A DNA stretch of 64,000 nt. It comes from Liquidambar formosana (taxonomy: Eukaryota > Streptophyta > Magnoliopsida > Saxifragales > Altingiaceae). The stretch covers positions 10,021,991 to 10,085,990 of the forward strand of contig CM077827.1 in assembly GCA_039720395.1 (NCBI GenBank). The letters are read 5' to 3'. Below the pieces are notes generated by a model. It did no database searches and was not told the origin of the DNA. It saw only the letters and a program-made list of their open reading frames with translations. The position numbers and the translations under genes were made by a program. Of the stretch, positions 59,331 to 64,000 are shown piece by piece (within the stretch, counting starts at the first letter, position 1; every line of letters begins with the position of its first letter).

Positions 59331-61394
59331 TCAAGCCATGGAACAAACCTTGTCTGCAAACAAGGGTTGAAAACCGATGGTCAACATGAATTATAAAATT
59401 CAACCCAATACATTCTAATATACCTGAAGTCTATAATTCAAAGGAAGAAGAAGAAGAAGAAGAAATATAAAACAAATGCCAAGACCCAAACACCCAAAGG
59501 TTAAGGATCGTGCTACAATGTCTATATAGGTTGTTAAGACAATGTTATCAAGCCGAGCCATGATAAGCACCTCAAGAAACATAGGTTGACTGTTCAAAGT
59601 TGATGCAGGACAACCACAAATTATCGTAGGTGATAAAAGACGAAAAGGCGAAACCTAGGGTACCTAAGTGGTTGAAATCCCCCAACCAATGAAAGGAGGG
59701 AAAACTAGTGTTTGACACCTAATGGGATGGAATCTACCAACAGACGAATTATGGAGAACAGGGAGAGCCTTAGACATCGACACCTAAGGGGTTGGAGTCC
59801 ACCAATAGAAATGGGAGAAGAACCCTAGGCATCGGCACCTAGGGAGGGTTTAGCTTTGCACCAAACATAAAATTAATTAATTAAAATTTATCTATCTATT
59901 CCATGACTGATTTCTTAGAGAAATTAGAAGCCCTTGTATAGAGGCCGATTACATCAATTATGGTAATACTTAACCCTATATCATAGGGAATTAAAAAAGG
60001 TACAATTCCATAATTCCAAAAATAAAATCCCATAAAGGTAAGTCACCTAAAAGCCTTAGTCTACAAGCATGGGCTAATTAGTCATAGCATGTGTCCGATG
60101 TTCCCATTAAAGCCCCATGAAACCATTTGATCCCCTTTGGGGCAAGCCCCATGGCTTGAAGGGCTTGGTAATTGCCCAATGCATTTGGGACCCCGAGGGG
60201 GCAGAGGGGACTACATATGCCCAAGGGATTAGTCAGGGCCAAAGCCTCGGAAGCCCTTCTTATCCAAAAAAAAAAAAGGGAAAGAAGAAAGACCATGTTT
60301 TTCTTCTTTATTCCCCTTTTCCTCTTCTTAATTACACCACCTCCCCCCCCCCCCCCCCCCCCCCCCCAACCGTTTTTGTTATTATGAGGTAAAACCGTAA
60401 AAGTGTTAACATCATTCCAGGTACCTGGTAAATGAATGTTTTAAGGGGGAAAAAAATTAATTTACAAAACTTTCCTAAATCCTTCATTTTTAATAATTTT
60501 CCCAAAAACAAAACATAAATCACAACAGACACTAAATACCAAGGGTGTCAATAGCAATAGATAGAGGATAATCAACTATTAAGTAAAAGCATGCAAGCAA
60601 TCTCACCTTGACTAGAGCTACTGCAGCACAGACGACTGTCATCTATGTATGTAGCCTGGAGACCCATCATCCATGATCCCACTGATATATCATCATGGGC
60701 ATACGTCTTTAGTGATACGCTGTACATAACAGGGAACTGAGATAAGTTTGGAAGCCATACACAAGGTGAGGAAAATATAACAAACAAATTGCGCGGTTTA
60801 ATTTTATGGAAGCAATGAAAAGTTTAGCTTGATAAAACTGTAAGGAGTTTAACTGCTCATGATTTGTCGAAAGCAGCTTACTGCTTTTGAATTCTGGTGA
60901 AGAAATTATCTCAATTATCTGTCACATGGAACTAGTTTGAGGGAATGTGTGCCAAAACAATTTTGAAATATGCAAGGAAATTGATTTCCCTGAAGTTCAC
61001 AAGAAGCAAGAAGCCATAGCACATTTAAGTGATATATGTATTTAGACCATTCATTTTCACGCTTCTCACAATCAAGATTCAAGACCTTTGCAATACCAAA
61101 CATAAAAGTAGTTATCAAGTTTCTCATCTTCATCTGAAAGATAGTCATTTTGCATCATAATACCAAAAACAACCTAAGCTTATCATCAGTTTAACAAAGT
61201 ACTGGTAATAATAATAGTAATTAATAAATGAATAAAAAGAACATCAAATCCAAATAAAATCCCTCTTCCTCAGCTGAGCCCAAATAAAATCCCTCTTCCT
61301 CAGCTAAGCATTAATAACAAACCTGTTTATATTTATATACTGAGCCAAATTTTTGGAGAGTATAAAAAGTGAACCACTTGCATGCCGGAAATAC
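59331..61394 (-). CDS. GT31 beta-1,3-galactosyltransferase, last three exons (partial)
   Basis: On the - strand three exons join in phase: 61394-61323 ([20 protein letters not shown]), 60719-60607 ([18 protein letters not shown], then [11 protein letters not shown]) and 59353-59331 (DKVCSMA and stop). These form the C-terminus of a plant glycosyltransferase family 31 enzyme. The DD(I/V)S(V/L)GSW block and the late CC pair are family marks. Such enzymes are Golgi type II membrane proteins that add beta-1,3-linked galactose to glycans or arabinogalactan proteins. The form with DKVCSMA at the end is most like the probable B3GALT12-14 subgroup, by memory. Upstream exons, with the membrane anchor and DxD motif, were not found up to 64000 and probably lie beyond the window. 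Confidence 0.85.
59620..59870. repeat. Imperfect tandem repeat in the last GT31 intron
   Basis: Three or four units of about 65-80 bp share GACACCTAA(G)GGG(A)T(T)GGA-type blocks followed by (A/T)CCACCAA. The intron also contains poly-C at 60342-60367. Confidence 0.6.
61250..61307. repeat. 29-bp tandem duplication in a GT31 intron
   Basis: CCAAATAAAATCCCTCTTCC followed by TCAGCTGAG at 61250-61278 is repeated at 61279-61307 with one substitution. It lies 16 bp from the donor of the exon at 61323. Confidence 0.88.
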
Positions 61395-64000
61395 CTAAAG
61401 GAAGAAAAATGAAATAATCAAGCTCTGCCTCATGGAAATTGGAGTTATAATCAGGGATTATTATAGAAAAGAGAAATTTCCGCTTTAAAAAAGACTTCAA
61501 TCTATGAGTCATTTTTACCATCAATACAATAGACCTGAAAAGGTGTAGAATAATAAAAACTACTTCATTACAAATACAAAACAAAAGCACAATTCTTTAA
61601 GCAACCATATGGGTTTTTACATGTGTGACCAAGTTCTCCAAAATTTGATAATAAAAGTTGCAAATCATACAACTTCTTCATTGTAAACCAACTCAATTTT
61701 ATGGCATATAACTCACAATTTGTGAATTGGTCATGAAAATTATCAAATAGTGACTATTTATTTTCAGTTTTGCCCTAACCTACATTCCTTGTGATGCAGA
61801 TACTAGAACAGAAAAGAAAGAGAAGAAGAAGAATGGGAAGAAAGAAAGAGGTTGGGAAAATTGTTTACATTATTATTAATCATCAAAGTCTGACCCAAAA
61901 TAAAGTCTCAAGCTGTTACATAGGCTACAACCTTAAAACCTAAACCCTAAAGGAAAAAAAAAAAATAATAATTAAAGAAAAATACTAGTATGAAATAAAA
62001 ATAAATAAAACTAAACTCTACAGCCCCGCCTAAAATAGGCCTGGAACGTGCGTGGCACGTGGGCCCCAAAGTCCATCCCAATCCCCATCACCTTGTCTCC
62101 TAGCACATATTGCTTGTCCCCCACTTAGATTACATCTCGAAATTTGTTTCTCAAATTATTCCGAAAGAACCATTTATTATTATTATTTTTTTTAATTTTA
62201 TTTTATAAAAAAAATATTAGCAAGAGAACTCGTAATATATCTTGGAAATTTTGTTGACACCTCAGCTTCCAAATATCTAATGACACTTGTTGCACTTAAT
62301 TTCCTGAATTCCAAATATTCACGATGCTGGATAGTTCTCAAATCCCAACTTGAGTTGTATATGATGCAGTACAGCATGAGATCCTTAACTAGATAATAGT
62401 TTATCTTGATACTTCTAAATGTTGAAGTGAACATAATGGAAATTAGTATCCCTCCCACCGTAGATAATCTCTAAAGTTGAACAAACTGCAACGCAGTAAA
62501 TATTCACTTTTTCTTTCTATATTCAAGGACATTTAATGTAAATGCTTAAATGTCCTACACTGATAACATTTGTAGTTGAACATATAGTACCCCTGCCTCC
62601 ATTGAATATAAAATATATATCATGACTAAATTTCAAAAATAAATATGGCCTGAGACTCTAAGAGCAATTCCATATAGAAACCATTTATTCACAACAAGGA
62701 TCCTTGAATGCTAAACCAAAGTATTTTGTTACCCTACTATTCTGTCATCTTTGAACTATAAATTTTTCATGGGGCAATATTATGTAGCAAATTTATTGGT
62801 TGAAACAGCTTCAGTACCCAATTATATAATCCTGAAGACATAGAATCGATGATTCTGCTATCAGATGGTCCAAATGTTCACAACAAAAATTCTGTTCAAA
62901 TGAAACAACTTGTCTATTCTTCCAGTGGTCAGCTTTCACAATTCAATGTCTCATAAAGTCGTCAAGCCATTCCTTATTTTGCATTAACCTGGACTGGGTC
63001 AAAACTAAAATTACTCCCTTCTGTATTCTTCCAACAACAAAGTTTATGCCACTCAATCATTTAAAGGACAATCTCATCAAGCATCAAACAGAAAACAGTA
63101 AATACTCTCCTTGACATAACTGTGTATTATAAACACTACCATACACCTTTAAGCAATGATGCTCAATGAGACCAACACACTCAGATATTTCATTTTGGAG
63201 GTTTTAAGTAATTATTCATATATCTAGAGGGTGTTGTCCTCAAGGAAGAGAATACTCAATTATCTAAGTTTTACATTGCTCAAATTAGTAAATAATACAG
63301 CAAAGCTGGGTTCTTCATATCTAAAATTTTTGGGACACTTAACTTAGAATATCAATATTTTCATCTTATTAAATTGGGGGAATTTTAGATTCATTGGGCT
63401 ACAGGAAAATAATTACAGTTCAGTGCAAAATGCTACTAACTTCTTCGTGAATGACTGCTAACTTAACTAACAATGACTACTAACTGTAATTGTTTTCCTA
63501 TAGGCCGACCAATCTAAAATTTCCCGTATTAAATTTACATATGCAATGTTATTCATATGGTCATTCATACTTTCATAGGTGATGGCTAATTTGCATCACA
63601 AAATACTAACAATCCCATTCAGCTGTTGGTAAGGTAGAGTTGTAACTTGTAAAATTCCATACATACATGCATACATACATATAAATATAGGATGATGATC
63701 AGGTAAGCACGTGTTGATATAACTTATATCAACACCCGCATTGGGGATTGTACCTCGTGCATTAGTGGGTTAAGGGGTACATTAGACGAATGCATTGGGT
63801 ACAACCCCCAATGCATGATGCTGATATAACTTATATCAACACGTGCTGATAGGAACATAATCGTGTATATATATATATTTCCCTTTTCCTTCATCTTTCT
63901 GGCAACAAAACAGAGCATTTGAATACTTGAACAAGGATCACACTGAGAATGAGAACGTTTTAAGATTAGAGGAAGATTCCAGTGATGAATCCATGCTCAC
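61395..64000. other. Probable GT31 intron or upstream region; no exon recognised
   Basis: The stretch is AT-rich. I looked on the - strand for the preceding GT31 exons (WYEPxWWKFG and DDD regions) and found none. 62030-62075 has two small palindromes (GCCTAAAATAGGC and ACGTGCGTGGCACGT). A foldback element lies at 63702-63852. Confidence 0.5.
63702..63852. mobile_element. Small foldback MITE-like element
   Basis: The left arm AGCACGTGTTGATATAA and the following TTATATCAACACCCGCATTGG segment are mirrored at the right end, which reads CCCCCAATGCAT...TTATATCAACACGTGCT. The arms are about 50 bp around a loop of about 50 bp. No clear target duplication is seen. Confidence 0.7.

Noticed and set aside
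59140..59403. Minus-strand ORF of 87 codons
   Set aside because: It overlaps the GT31 last exon in another frame; the in-phase reading ends at the stop codon at 59331-59333.
62030..62075. Possible Helitron end from the GC-rich palindromes
   Set aside because: No CTRR end at the right distance and no 5' partner were seen.

Overview
The window is plant nuclear DNA, from an angiosperm and probably a eudicot (inference). It holds spliced genes with GT-AG introns, a plant urease accessory gene, a plant family-31 galactosyltransferase, and most major classes of plant transposable element, often nested. Only two host genes can be supported: UREG on the + strand (47641-52749, seven exons, intact, 286 aa) and the last three exons of a GT31 beta-1,3-galactosyltransferase on the - strand (59331-61394). 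Nearly everything else is duplicated sequence or transposon.

Segmental duplication. Positions 1-5310, 11663-12080 and 33828-34976 are collinear in direct orientation with 49364-53640, 53768-54765 and 54789-55468. This is a tandem duplication carrying UREG. The left copy (A) is a pseudogene: a 1,037-bp hAT-type element with an 8-bp target duplication sits in its fourth exon and a 5-bp duplication shifts the frame. Copy B supplies the empty site for several insertions in A. The shared sequence stops exactly at the left end of a 10.4-kb hAT-type element (34978-45382, target duplication CAACAAAC). That suggests the duplicated unit begins at that transposon end.

Insertions in copy A. 5311-11662 contains foldback palindromes, Helitron ends, a solo LTR (6618-8166, target duplication CTTAC) and a roughly 1-kb tandem duplication with a histone H2A scrap in each unit. 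12089-33776 is an autonomous-type hAT element (target duplication AGGGAGGG). Its transposase gene is split by a 17.8-kb LTR retrotransposon at 13218-31012 (target duplication GGGGC).

The LTR retrotransposon is the most unusual object. It is a Ty3/gypsy element of the Tat (Ogre/Retand-like) group lying on the - strand, with intact gag-protease and pol ORFs and near-identical LTRs. It also carries three genes on the opposite strand: a coiled-coil protein with an EAR-like DLNxxP motif upstream of gag, and two spliced genes between pol and the 3' LTR. One is a plant mobile domain (PMD) gene with six exons, all phase-0 introns and one internal stop; the other is a two-exon gene resembling the retroelement-associated DUF7745 family. 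Both spliced genes have a TATA-like box and a cluster of the palindrome ATGCGTACGCAT upstream; the same palindrome is in both LTRs. A series of short hairpins sharing a CCGCAG loop lies beside the 3' LTR.

Right part. 34978-45382 is the large hAT-type element with no recognisable transposase. 46254-47390 is a 5'-truncated LINE with a 19-bp target duplication, inserted about 250 bp upstream of UREG. 49364-55468 is copy B. 55469-64000 is AT-rich sequence with repeat remnants and the GT31 gene. Coordinates of exons and element ends come from reading the sequence; family names come from motif recognition without database searches.
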